DNA from: Zygnema cylindricum
Taxonomy: Eukaryota; Streptophyta; Zygnematophyceae; Zygnematales; Zygnemataceae
Direction: 5' to 3'
Assembly (NCBI GenBank): GCA_037447655.1
Contig: JBBHKE010001388.1
Span: 1-64,000 of the forward strand
Length of the DNA: 64,000 nt
Part shown: one piece after another, positions 23,340 through 33,214 of the stretch
Position numbering within the stretch: the stretch's first letter is position 1
Layout: every line of letters begins with the position of its first letter
The notes under the pieces: generated by a model
Databases searched by the model: none
What the model was told of the DNA's origin: nothing
What the model saw: only the letters and a program-made list of their open reading frames with translations
Position numbers and translations under genes: made by a program

Positions 23340-24770
23340 TAACTCAACTGAGGACTTTAATCTGGTCCTTTCCGTTTCCCACCTCCTACGCTTCCAGCTC
23401 AACTTGGTATAATGCAATATCGTTGTGAAGACCTACATTGACATCGACTATTTTGAGAGAACCTTTATCTGTAGAGTCATTAGCCTAATGATCTGGACCT
23501 CCGCATTTAAAACAAGTGAATTTTTTTTCGGTTTTGTGCTCTCTAATTAAATGTCCCTCCTCTCCAAAGTTATAACAATTAATTTTTTTCAATTGTGGAC
23601 ACTCCAATGCCCTATGACACTTTTTCTGACTGATAGTGCATGTGAGTATAGTAAGATTAGGTTTCTGAGCATTAATGCTTTGTTAAAGACTTTTAACGTG
23701 TCTTTCTCTATGTGAAATTTGCTTTTTGCATTAACACTCTGTCCACCTTTCTGATTTCCCTTGATAATATTCTACCTATTCTGAAGACCTACACGAGTGA
23801 TAGTGCATGTGAGTATAAAAAAATTAGGATAGTGCATATGGGTATAAAAAGATTAGGTTTCTGAACATTAATGCTTTGTTTAGGACTTTTAACGTATCCT
23901 TCTCTATGTGAAATTTGTTTTTTGCATTAACGCATTGTCCACCCTTGTGATTTCCCCTGATAATATTCTACCTATTTTGAAGACCTGCATTCAGACCCTC
24001 TTCCTCAAATTCATCTTCACCCCACTGTGATACTTCATTGAAATTACCTCTTAATGATATGGTTTCCTGGTTTTATCCCAACTGATCGTGTAATTCCAAT
24101 GATTTAATATGTAATTCCTTTATTTTTTTTTTTTTTTTATGTTTGAGTTCTGATTTCAGTATAGGATGCAGATAATTTAAAAAATGCAACTTAGCCATTT
24201 CATCTTGGATGTTTAAGTGGAAAACAAGAAACGCGATTTGATCGCGGTTTTAAAAGCTTCCCTATCAACATTATCAAGAATCAAATTTGACCTTCTCTTA
24301 GTGTAATACCAAATCTGAGCATCACCTTTCAGAAAACTAACAGCAAAAAAAGTGTAATCATCACGATCAGAATTCCTAGATTCGAAGTAATACTTTAGAT
24401 GAAAAATCAAAACATCCTACACATCAATCTTCTTACCATCAAAGGATGGTGCCTCACTAATAGACAATTTCAGATCGTTTATCTTCTTAGGTCTATTATG
24501 ATCATCCTCCTTAAAATTGACATTCTTTTTTTAACTCTCACCCTTTTGGTCATTAACATCATTCTTGGTGCGAATTAAGATAATGAGCTTTTCCAATTTC
24601 TCATTTGAAACATTCATATTTTCCTTAATAACTTTCAATTAACTTTTCAATTCGGAGATTGCTTCATCCACAATAGCAGCATGATTATTAAATCTTTTGA
24701 CCAATTTTGAAGTACGTTTTTTCAAAATATTCAAGGCATTCTCGATTTCAAGTTTTGATTCAAAGTTTGT
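23340..24770 (-). pseudogene. G1 gag remnant with internal tandem duplication
   Basis: The gag matches G3 12000-13230 in reverse; the start codon is changed (ATT for ATG at about 24772). 24213-24410 encodes the capsid part LKYYFESRNSDRDDYTFF. Between 23632 and about 24000 a ~200-bp segment is duplicated in tandem, beginning GATAGTGCATGTGAGTATA. The second copy has part of the junction repeated again at about 23800. A 15-T run sits at about 24126. Dead. Confidence 0.75.
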
Positions 24771-25542
24771 AATTATCACACAATGAAATCAAAAAATATA
24801 TATATAAATATATAATTTCCCAAAGAAATTTGTTGTAGATTTGAAGTCCTCAGATTGTTCCAATCAAAGACTTCTTCTCTTTAACAAATCCTTTGAAAAA
24901 TATCAATATCTGAGAAATCAATAATCATTGAAAGTAAGTTAGTGCCTATTAAATTCTTCAATTTTCCAAACATTGAAACGGAAAGGTCAAAATTTCCCCA
25001 CAAATTTTACAACAGCAAAATTGAAAGCTCTCGAAGGTAAGATTCAACCATAAATTTTGCAACAACAAAATTGAAAAGCTCTTAAAGGTCACAATTTAGG
25101 GTTTGAAAAGTTTTGAGTCATTTTTGGAATCCTTTGCTCTTCAAGAAGTAAAAATACTCTTCTTTCCTTCTCCTCTATAAGCAAATTTCCCATTTCCCAC
25201 TACATCAAGATCTTTTACTCTCTAATTCTCAAATCCTCACCCTTCATGGCTTTAAGCCCTCCCTCTATACATGAATCATCGCTATGACAAGGCATGTTTA
25301 TTTGGCCTCTAGGTAACTGGAGTGAGATTTAGCGGTGGCTACACTACCCACCTTTCCTAAGTCTTTATGACCTAAGCACGCCCCACATCTCACCAGTGGT
25401 CACTAAGAATGCAGTCACTTAGTTTCCCTCAAAATCTCTTACCACTTCATATTGTGGTTCCACCTACACGGGTTAGAGCACCCTCAACGGTCACATCAGT
25501 CGATTTTCGAGTGTAGAAGCTTCTCCTTGGCTTCTAATCAAA

Positions 25543-25554
25543 GCTTTGATACCA
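25543..25554 (-). promoter_or_regulatory. G1 primer-binding site (tRNA-iMet 3' end)
   Basis: On the minus strand TGGTATCAAAGC, one change from the canonical site, two bases from the 5' LTR at 25557. Confidence 0.8.
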
Positions 25555-25556
25555 TA

Positions 25557-27187
25557 TGTAACATGATTTCGTATCTCTAAAAAAATCCCATTACTATAAC
25601 CAATTTAAACACACATTCCATAAATTGGAAAATTACACATTCACATTGAAATCACTCAGATAAGGATCAACTTTTAATTAGAAGAACTTCAGTCCACATG
25701 ACATTCATCTTGGTCTCCTGCCTTATTCGCTCAACCGTTCCTTTAAAGTATTTTCCACTACTCTCCACTTTTAAATAATTCTATCGCTTAACGGCTAAAA
25801 CACTATTTAGTTAGTAAGAGATTTTCGTGCCAAAAATGCCATTGCTCCAATTTGGTATTGTGCGTTGAGGACAATCATCAGTCTAAATTTCCCCAAAGTT
25901 TTTTAAAAGAAAAGATGCCTACTTTTCCTTTGGACTTCACCATTTATCGATCATTGCTTTGGACCACCCAGGCCAGAGTCAACGCTTTGTGGAACAAGTT
26001 TTCACTTGGGGCAATCATTGATCAGTTGTGACTATACTGACTAATACAAAAACGTGTGAAATCTCTCACTAACTACGTAGCATTTCTAACCAATAAAAAG
26101 CTACCTTTCACTACGTAACATTTACATGTAAAAGTGCGCTCGAATCGAAACGCGCCTTTACAGGAACGTGCGTCACAAATTTCACGCGCGAACATTACCT
26201 ACGAAATTCCATAAAATGAAAGTGACAATTCATACTAAAAATTGTGCGAAACTAACCATCGTGCGCACCAAACAACACATTGATTTATTTAGTAGTTTAT
26301 AAACGTACGCCTAAAATTTTGCGACTAATTTGACCCTTAACTCGCTACCACAAACACTCATTTGTTACTTTGATCTTGCGTTGTTGCTTTAATACACCAA
26401 TGGCTATCAATATATAAATAATATAATTTTATACGCCTTTCTGGAAAGCGTTATACATGTAGTGTGTTTGTCATGATTTTCGCGTTTTCTGTCAGCAGTA
26501 AGTAAATTGGTCGTCGAATGTAGTACGAAAGGGCAATGTATTCGATGTTGCTTCAACGACCGTTGCAAGGACCGCGACAACGACCAAAGCCACGACAACG
26601 ATCACGACCACACGGACACCGACCAGGTAAATTTAAACAGCGAGCACGAAAACGACGTCGACTGATGGGTCTGATGTGTCCCGATGTACGGACGTGTCTT
26701 ACCTGAAATAGTGACACGATGCACAAATTCAAAGTACGGTAGATCCGCTTTCGCAAACGACATTGTTGCAGTGATGTTGTTTTACATAACACGACGGCGA
26801 CAGCGATTGCGAAAGCGAAGTTCACGGCGACAACAACCACGACCATACCGACACTCACCAGGTAACTTTAAAATTACGCGTGGCGCCAAAAGTGGCGCAG
26901 AGGTTGAACATGTTTTAAAGTATGAGCATACAAAACGCAAGACCAGCCAGTGAAAAGGTACGGGTGATCGTTTTTTGGAACGGGCATGATAATCCAGTAT
27001 GATAAATGGGCATGAGAAACAAGACACGGTACACGCACGTGTAACGGGCGTTAATTGGCTTGTAACTTTTAAAATAAAAATCTGAATTGTGCAATTCTTT
27101 CGCGGACGTCTAACAAATTCTTGACTCTATATCCGTAGCACTTAAATACCCATTTATAAATAAGTTCGATCCTTTATTACTGTTAGA
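25557..27187 (-). repeat. G1 5' LTR with a ~640-bp insertion
   Basis: Plus-strand reading starts TGTAACATGATTTC and ends TTACTGTTAGA. LTR sequence is continuous up to AATACACCAATGGCTAT (26407) and resumes at about 27056 with TTGTAACTTTTAAAAT. Without the insertion it has the usual GyA length. Confidence 0.85.
26408..27055. mobile_element. Unidentified insertion in the G1 5' LTR
   Basis: This segment is absent from all other GyA LTRs here. Its middle is distinctly richer in GC, with CGACAACGACCACGACC-like words. The motif CACGACCANACNGACACNNACC followed by AGGTAANTTTAAA occurs twice (about 26605 and 26840). Flanks AATGGCT and AATTGGCT may be a target duplication. I see no terminal inverted repeats. 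Open frames on both strands (for example 26553-26858 minus) are simple Arg/Cys/Val-rich products of the repeat and are not credible proteins. Confidence 0.55.
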
Positions 27188-27192
27188 GTTCA

Positions 27193-28018
27193 AATATGAG
27201 ATGAACTATAGAATGACATAAAAAGATGATATATACAATCATCATTCATTGTCCTTTTATTTGTTGTGCATTTCATTCTTTTATCTCTTATTCTACCCTT
27301 TCATCTGTTGTCTCTTTCAGTTAGACTGCTGGTCTCATTACGTCATTGGCTATGTCCCATCTCTTTCCGCAACACTAATACCACCCTTCATTATACTAAT
27401 CAAACCTCCTCTAAATTATCATCAAACTCATACCCATTAAGTCACTACCCACCCTCCTCCTCATCCCCATCAACATCAGCACCCTCCTCCTCATCCCTTC
27501 CGAATCTGGTCATCCGTCTAACCGTGAACAAGCCCAATCCATTATTCCATCCCTGCCCGGCTCTTGTCACCTCGGCCAATGTTAACTCCAAAGACATTCA
27601 ACTCGATATTATTGAGCGAACGGGCATAATGCCTCGTAGTCCTACCCACCTCGTCGGACCTTGTGTTCAGCAAACGCTCAAACGACACACCAGTGAAATG
27701 CGAAGCGTAAGCGTAGGTGAACTGAGATTGGATGTTGGTCGCTTGAACGTATATTGTTAAGCGGAAACCAAAGCACGAACTTGAGGTAGGTTGGCTTGCT
27801 CCCCAAGGAGAACCGTGAGTTGACAATTTTCCGTGTACGTGAATTTGCCTACTCCGTGAGCGATAAGAGTCAAGACGCGAAATCTCTTTGGTGGGGGTCA
27901 GGGTGGTTGGATGTGCGAGTGACCCCCCCCCCCCCCCCCCCATCGGAGTGATCTGCAATACTAAAATTCCTGATTTTGTGTGATGTATACCACAAATGTG
28001 CAAGCACTAAAGTGTGGC
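27193..28018. other. Non-LTR interval with an 18-C run
   Basis: No recognisable gene. The longest frame (27266-27760, 164 codons, plus) has a hydrophobic start and a Ser/Pro-rich middle and matches no family I know; I do not call it a gene. A homopolymer of 18 C lies at 27924-27941. This is one of the few parts of the window that is not obviously LTR-derived. Confidence 0.5.
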
Positions 28019-28480
28019 ACTCGGCCTGGTTCAGTTGGGCTTGATTTGGTTCAATTTGAAATGAACTGAATCAAACATTTGCAAACCGGGTTTGTAAATT
28101 CGAGCCAAACTAAACCGCATCCGTCCGTCTTTAGTTTGGTTGGACTCGATAAGTGAAGTAGGACTCGGTTTGGTCCAATTTAGAATGAACCAAACCAAAC
28201 TATTGCAAAACCATGTTTGTAAATACGAGCCAAACTAATCCGCATTTGTCCGTCTCTGACTCAATTGACTCGGTTTGGATCAATTTAGAATGAAACGAAA
28301 CCAACTATTGCAAAACCGGGTTAATAGATTTGAGCCAAACTAAACCGCATCAGTCTCTTTTTGGTTGTCTTGGACTCGGTTTGGTTCAATTAAGAATGAA
28401 ATGAACCAAACTATTGTAAACGAGGTTTGTAATTTTAAGCCAAACTAAACCGCTTCCATCCGTCTAATTTGTCTAAGGGC
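28019..28480. repeat. Tandem repeat, about four units of 105-125 bp
   Basis: Units begin near 28019, 28149, 28272 and 28375. Each has TCGGTTTGGTTCAATTT, then GAATGAA...CCAAACTATTGCAAAACCGG, then GAGCCAAACTAAACCGCAT and CCGTCT. The blocks GGTTTGG and CCAAACC are mutual reverse complements, so each unit can fold on itself. The copies differ by small indels. Confidence 0.85.
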
Positions 28481-28835
28481 TTAGCTCCATTCGGCCATAT
28501 ATCGTTTTTTTAGTGCGACGACCCATTTGGTCGGTCTAATTTACTTGACATACTTTAATATAAATAAATCGCCATTGATCTGAAAATATTGTTAATGTTG
28601 TAAATTGGTGAATTTCATAAAATATAGCTAAAATGTCGATTGTTGTTACCATTGAGGGGTACCGATATATAATTGAATGTTGGCTTGGTATTACACTTGT
28701 ACATTAGAGATGAGGGTGGGTAATGACAGTCGGCGAGGGAGGGGGGGATTTTGAAAAATATTACAATCATTTAAATAGGTCTGAGTACGAAAGTAAATTA
28801 ATAAGTACGGATTCGTACATGTATAACAATAAAAA
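28481..28835. other. Short interval without recognisable features
   Basis: AT-rich sequence between the tandem repeat and a Copia LTR. I see no open frame of note and no repeat match to the rest of the window. Confidence 0.5.
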
Positions 28836-29380
28836 TGTTGATTTTGGAAAGCTTTAAGTCACAGTAAATTAGTGTGACGACAGGCAAACAAATCTACAAG
28901 GACACGCGTATCTACAAGGACACGCTTCGTCACTTAAAGCACATTACAGGTATCATGGATTGGCACTTAGATCCACATATACATGTCACACATTGAGGGG
29001 AGACAATGTAACTCTGAGACCTCCATAGGTACTCAGAGTAGGCAGCTTGCTAGAAGCCTCTAGGATAACCTCAGTTCTTTAAGCTTTGTCTGAATATTGC
29101 TGACACCCTGACAGAATACAGACTGACCAGATTGCACCCCTTGGAAGGGCAGACTCCCCTGAGTCTGCCACAAAAAGAATCCTTGAATTTTATCCCCTGA
29201 GCAGTTAATTATCAATGGTCAAAGATGACCCTTTTATACAAAAGCTCTCTGAGAGAGAGGCGGCTACCTCTAATTTTCTAAGTCCTAAACCCCTCTCTAA
29301 ACCCTCTCCTACTGATGTACGGAACCAATCAATTGAGTGTACAGTACAGAAAGGTACTTGGTCCGAAGTACTTTCTGTAC

Positions 29381-29400
29381 GGCCATTGTACGATATGGCC
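29381..29400. promoter_or_regulatory. Conserved Co1 palindrome GGCCAT(8)ATGGCC
   Basis: GGCCATTGTACGATATGGCC. The same arms with a variable TGTAC-containing spacer recur at 34714-34733, 42832-42851 and 56645-56664. The location in U3 upstream of the TATA box suggests a protein-binding site; the binder is unknown. Confidence 0.6.
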
Positions 29401-29714
29401 AGAAAGACGACGCCTGCCATATCCGGGTTCGCCATAATATGTCCCGGAGATGCCGTCATCCAATGTCATGCTGCCACGTGTCACCCATTGTGGTTGTGAC
29501 CGAAAACCGCCAAATCGACCATCCCGCGATGCCGGCTTCTTTCTCCGTCGTTAGATTAATGTCGGCCTTAATTTATAGCCGTTAAAAATACAAGTAGTAT
29601 ATTTCCGGTGTAATTTTATTTTTAACTGTGTTTTTGTGATTGTAAATCGAACTTCTCTTTTTGGTCAACTTTAAGTAGCTATCGTGCCCTACATACTTCA
29701 GCACTGGTCTTAGA

Positions 29715-29782
29715 CTACAAGGTAAGACTAACAGCTACTTTGACGGATGGTAGGTACCAGGATCAAATCCTGGGTCCGTCAA
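29715..29782 (+). other. tRNA-like module in the Co1 LTR (C3 3' copy)
   Basis: Plus strand, antisense to the element. A T-arm-like hairpin CCAGG-ATCAAAT-CCTGG (29757-29773) contains GGATCAAATCC, close to a B box. It is enclosed by TTGACGGA (29740-29747) and TCCGTCAA (29775-29782), an 8-bp acceptor-like stem. A degenerate A box (GGTAAGACTAAC) lies about 25 bp upstream of that stem. Repeated at 35056-35126. Confidence 0.7.
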
Positions 29783-29833
29783 TCCCTTTGGTTAGTTTAC
29801 CAAGGATCTGCCTTTTTACTCTAGAAGGAGTAT

Positions 29834-29921
29834 AGGCAGCCATGGCTCTAGCTTCCTCTCCAGCCTTCAGTGACTACGACAAGTATGGGGGATAGAGACA
29901 GAAGCTAGAAGCAGACTGCCT
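29834..29921 (-). repeat. Co1 U3 hairpin (C3 3' copy)
   Basis: AGGCAGC...AGACTGCCT outer stem. The inner stem is CTAGCTTC (29848-29855) with GAAGCTAG (29901-29908). The loop contains the conserved CCTTCAGTGACTACGACAAG in reverse orientation. Confidence 0.75.
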
Positions 29922-29984
29922 CTGCTTTTTCCTGCTCTTATTTAAATATTTTAACTTACCTAGAAAATACCTTTTATTTCAACA

Positions 29985-30001
29985 CTCCCCTTATTTTCTA
30001 G
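29985..30001 (-). promoter_or_regulatory. C3 polypurine tract
   Basis: Minus strand CTAGAAAATAAGGGGAG directly before the 3' LTR. Nearly identical tracts flank the LTRs of C6 (50962-50978) and C8 (59053-59069). Confidence 0.85.
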
Positions 30002-30102
30002 TCACTTTTGATTTTAATTCCACATCTCTCTCTGCAGAAAATTAATTTAGGAGAAGGTACGGGCTTGGTCATCATGTCCGCCACCATCTCACTCTAGCCT
30101 TT

Positions 30103-30800
30103 CTATTTTATTCTCCACCTTTTCCCTAACAAAGCTATGTCTGATGTCCATGTGTTTTGCTTTAAAATGATGTTTGGGATTAGGAGCAATTGCAATTGCT
30201 GCTTGATTATCATAGATTTTTTTTTCTGAATTCCATTCTTAAGATGCCCCAATTCACCAAGCAAGGATTTAACCCACATCAATTCCTTCAGAGCAGAGCA
30301 AGATGCCATATACTCTGCCTCCATGGTAGATAGAGCAATGACCTTTTGCTGCTTAGTGCTCCAGCAATAAGCACCATTCCCCACATACAACACATATCCA
30401 GATGTACATCTTCTCATCAGAGCATCCCATAGCTGGCATCACTCCAAGTGGTGATGTCAGTGTTTTCCCCACCCAGATGCAGCCATAGATCCCTAGTTCC
30501 TATGAGATATCTGAGGACCCTTTTTGCTGCTTCCCAATCCCTTTTGGTAGGAGCATTCAGACTCCTACTTAGCACTCCTACAGCTGCTGCCAAATCCGGT
30601 CTGGTACAATTCATAAAATATATCAGACTGCCCACTACCTGTTTGTATGGAATAGTTTGCATAAACTTCTTCTCTTCAGGACATAGTTCATCATCTAGAG
30701 TAAGGATGTCTCTTTCCTCACTCCCCTCACTTCCCTTCTTTAGATCCATGGGAGTCATGCAACTGTTAGCTTTGTTCATCTGAAATTTTTCCAGCATGTT
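30103..30800 (-). pseudogene. C3 RNase H (Co1), broken
   Basis: 30417-30797 and 30103-30417 (minus, shifted frames) encode the end of RT and RNase H: SLIYFMNCTRPDLAAAVGVLSRS, AAKRVLRYLIGT, ITTWSDASYGML, then CTSGYVLYVGNGAYCWSTKQQ and STMEAEYMASCSALKELMWVKSLL. The catalytic acidic residues SDASY and EAEY are present. In a live element it removes the RNA strand during reverse transcription. Confidence 0.9.
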
Positions 30801-31560
30801 TCCAATTGCCTCTTTCTGAGTTAATCTAATTATCCTCTTTTTCCTCTATCTCTCTACTTGTATTCCCAAAATATATCTAGCCTCCCCCATATCTTTCATT
30901 TCAAATCTTCCCTTTAGATCTGTTTTTAGTTTGTTAATTTTCTTTAATGACTTACTTAGAACAAGAAGATCATCAACGTAAATTGCAATAAATATGACAC
31001 CTTCCTCATCTTCAAAAACATAAATTGAATGGTCTGAACTGATGCGAAAGTAACACAGACTGGTAAGGAACTCATCAAGTTTCTTGTTCCACTGTCTGGG
31101 CGCCTGTTTCAAACCATAGAGAGATTTGATGAGCCAGCATACCTTACTTTCCTCTCCTTGTTCCACGAATCCTTCCGGTTGTCGCATGAAGATCACCTCC
31201 TCTAGTTCTCCATGTAGGAACGCTGTCTTTATGTCCATCTGGTGGACTTCCATGTCTTCTACAGCTACATGACTGAGAAGTATTCGGACCGAGGGAAATC
31301 TGATGACAGGAGCGAAGGTTTCTTCGTAGTCTATTCCTTCTTTCTGAGTAAAACCTTTCGCCACTAACCGAGTCTTATACCGCTTAATTGTACTGTTCGG
31401 ATTCAGTTTTAGTTTGAAAACCCACTTACATCCAATTGGTTTTTATCGGGTGGACAGTCCACCAACTCCCATGTATCAGCCACCATGATTGAAGTCATCT
31501 CTTCATTGATGGCCGTCTTCCACTGGTTTTTTTCCGGATAGTTCATTGCCTCTTCATATG
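30801..31560 (-). pseudogene. C3 reverse transcriptase (Co1), broken
   Basis: 30846-31364 (minus, 172 codons) includes AKGFTQKEGIDYEETFAPV, MDIKTAFLHGELEEVIFMRQPEGF, KSLYGLKQAPRQWNKKLDEFL and the catalytic YVDDLLVLSKS: a textbook Ty1/Copia RT. A frameshift at about 31.41 kb and a stop at about 30844 separate it from its neighbours. The N-terminal part (YEEAMNYPEKNQWKTAINEEM...WELVDCPPD) lies in the upstream frame. Confidence 0.92.
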
Positions 31561-32810
31561 TTTGAGGTTCATCCGGGTGAGATAGTTTAGTTACCTTGTT
31601 ATTAACTTGTTTCTCTTGAAGCCTTTTGCTGCATCTTCTCCCTCCCTCAAAATCTGCGGCTGGAATAGATGGTTCTCGTGGATTCTTTCGATTCACCACG
31701 GCTTCTCCCCTGTCCCTCGGATCCATATCCGTTTCCACCACGTCTTCCGCTTGTGTCATTGGCGTTTCCAAGTTCAACTCTTTCTCTGTCTGTTTTGAAT
31801 CTGCAAGGATATCATCTGAACCTGCAAGAGTATCGTCTTCTTCAAAACCCGGATAGTTAGGGAGATGAAAGTCATCAGAATTGTCTGACTGAACTCTGAT
31901 TTTGACTGGTTTTGAGGAATTAAAGGGATCTACCGACTTCCCTTCATCCATAGCTACTAGATGTTTAACTAATATTATATCTTCTCTATTTAGATCATAT
32001 ACTCTATACCCTTTTACATCCTCATCATATCCTAGCAGGTATTCTCGTTTCCGTTTAGGATCTAGTTTCCAGTTTGATTTATCTGTATCTAAAATGAAGA
32101 CTTTACTACCGAAAACCTTTAAATGAGATAGATCTGGTTTTCGGCCGGTCCATTTCTCATATGGAATTTGGCCTTTCACCGTCGAAGTTAGAACTTTGTT
32201 TCTCAAATAATTTGCACAATTCATAGCTTCTGCCCAAAATCTTTTTCCTATCCTTTTTTCTGACAACATACTCCGTGCACTATCATTTAGTGTCCTATTC
32301 AATCTCTCGGCAACACCATTCTGTTCCGGGTTTTCTGGAACTGTCTTTTGATGTTGAACACCATCCTCCCTTAAGAACTCCTCAAACTGATTAGAGGTAT
32401 ATTCTCCTCCATTGTCACTTCTTACTCTCTTTATTGAGGTCTCGAGAAGTACTCGACCCATGCCTTATATTGTTTGAAATACTCCGGAGTTTCTGATTTA
32501 TTTTTCAGAAAGTATACTCGGGAGTACCAGGACCAATCATCAGTAATGGTTAGCATAAATCTTTTGCCTTCGGGTGATGGCGCTCTCGCCGGTCCCCAAA
32601 TGTCCGTGTGTACCAAATCAAGAACATTTTCTCCTTTATAAGTTGCTTCCTTTGGGAATGGTAATCTGTGTGCTTTACCTTGAGCACACCCACTGCAATC
32701 ACTCACATTATCATTTTCCCCAAAGCGTATTCCTTCAACTACTCCCAACTTTTTCATTTCTCTTAACTTTTTTAGATTCACATACCCAAGTCTCTTATGC
32801 CACAAAATAA
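31561..32810 (-). pseudogene. C3 integrase (Co1), broken
   Basis: HHCC zinc domain LWHKRLGYVN...CSGCAQGKAHRLPF, first Asp in LVHTDIWGPA, second in VRSDNGGEYTSNQFEEFL, and ENPEQNGVAERLNRTLNDSARSML with the catalytic Glu context. The GKxxP-type region (YEKWTGRKPDLSHLKVFGSKVF) and an acidic linker follow. One frameshift near 32.44 kb splits it (32431-33573 and 31409-32461). Confidence 0.9.
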
Positions 32811-33214
32811 TATCATTGACACCAGCATAGTAAAGTTTGAGTTTTTCATTACTTAAAGCAAGCCTGAACATTCTTTGGCTACCTTTCTCAGCAGTGAAAT
32901 ACACATTTTCCTCAAAGCTAGCTGTAAAGACTCCTTTTCTGGTGCTAGTTTCAAATCCTTTATCATCTAATACAGACGTAGAGATAAGATTCTTGTTTAA
33001 CTCCGGAATAAACAATACATCGGAGAACATAACTATTGAGGTTTTTCCCTCCACTACGACTTTCAGATCTACCGATCCTACATAAGTAGTGGTCACTACC
33101 CTCCCATCCCCATATTCAATCTCTACTGTAGGGATATTTCTCAGCTTAGTAAACAGATGCTTATCTTTGCACATGTGCATAGATGCACCTGAATCCACAA
33201 TCCAGCCTCCTTCA
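32811..33214 (-). pseudogene. C3 protease (Co1)
   Basis: GGWIVDSGASMHMCKDKHLF is the Copia aspartic protease active site (DSGA). It continues through VEIEYGDGRVV, VGSVDLKVV and LFIPELNKNLISTS, the typical end of the domain. This part is open within 32431-33573. C11 (end of the window) shows the same start. Confidence 0.88.

Larger units (their letters stand above)
2681..27187 (-). mobile_element. G1: old minus-strand GyA (Ty3/Gypsy) element, host of nested insertions
   Basis: The outermost element of the left half. Both ends are typical GyA LTR ends, and a 5-bp target duplication flanks it: GTTAA at 2676-2680 and GTTCA at 27188-27192 (one mismatch). Its own sequence is split into 2681-3204, 9016-10153, 18948-20727 and 22824-27187. 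Its order on the minus strand is 5' LTR, degenerate tRNA-iMet primer site, gag, protease, (RT missing), RNase H, integrase, polypurine tract, 3' LTR. About 1.3 kb of RT is missing at the copia insertion, judged against G3. It is dead and is the oldest datable event here, because everything else inside it came later. Confidence 0.85.
29007..29984 (-). repeat. C3 3' LTR
   Basis: 978 bp; plus-strand reading TGTAACTCTGAG to ATTTCAACA. It carries the tRNA-like module (about 29715-29782), the U3 hairpin (29834-29921) and the GGCCAT...ATGGCC palindrome (29381-29400). I count about a dozen differences from the 5' LTR in the first 205 bp and few elsewhere, so it is of moderate age. Confidence 0.9.

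Noticed and set aside
26553-26858. Cys/Arg/Val-rich 101-codon frame
   Set aside because: Produced by the CGACAACGACC-type repeats; an opposite-strand frame is equally open.
27266-27760. 164-codon Ser/Pro-rich frame as a secreted protein gene
   Set aside because: The hydrophobic start could mimic a signal peptide, but composition follows C/T-rich DNA, overlapping frames exist on both strands, and no family is recognised.
28893-28926. CRISPR-like short direct repeats
   Set aside because: Only two copies of TCTACAAGGACACGC with a 3-bp gap; a local duplication in a eukaryotic LTR.
29757-29773. T-arm of the LTR module as deliberate mimicry of initiator tRNA-Met
   Set aside because: CCAGG-ATCAAAT-CCTGG does resemble the initiator T-arm, but B-box sequences are similar in many tRNAs and other copies have GGTTCGAGTCC. 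Not supportable without a genome-wide alignment.
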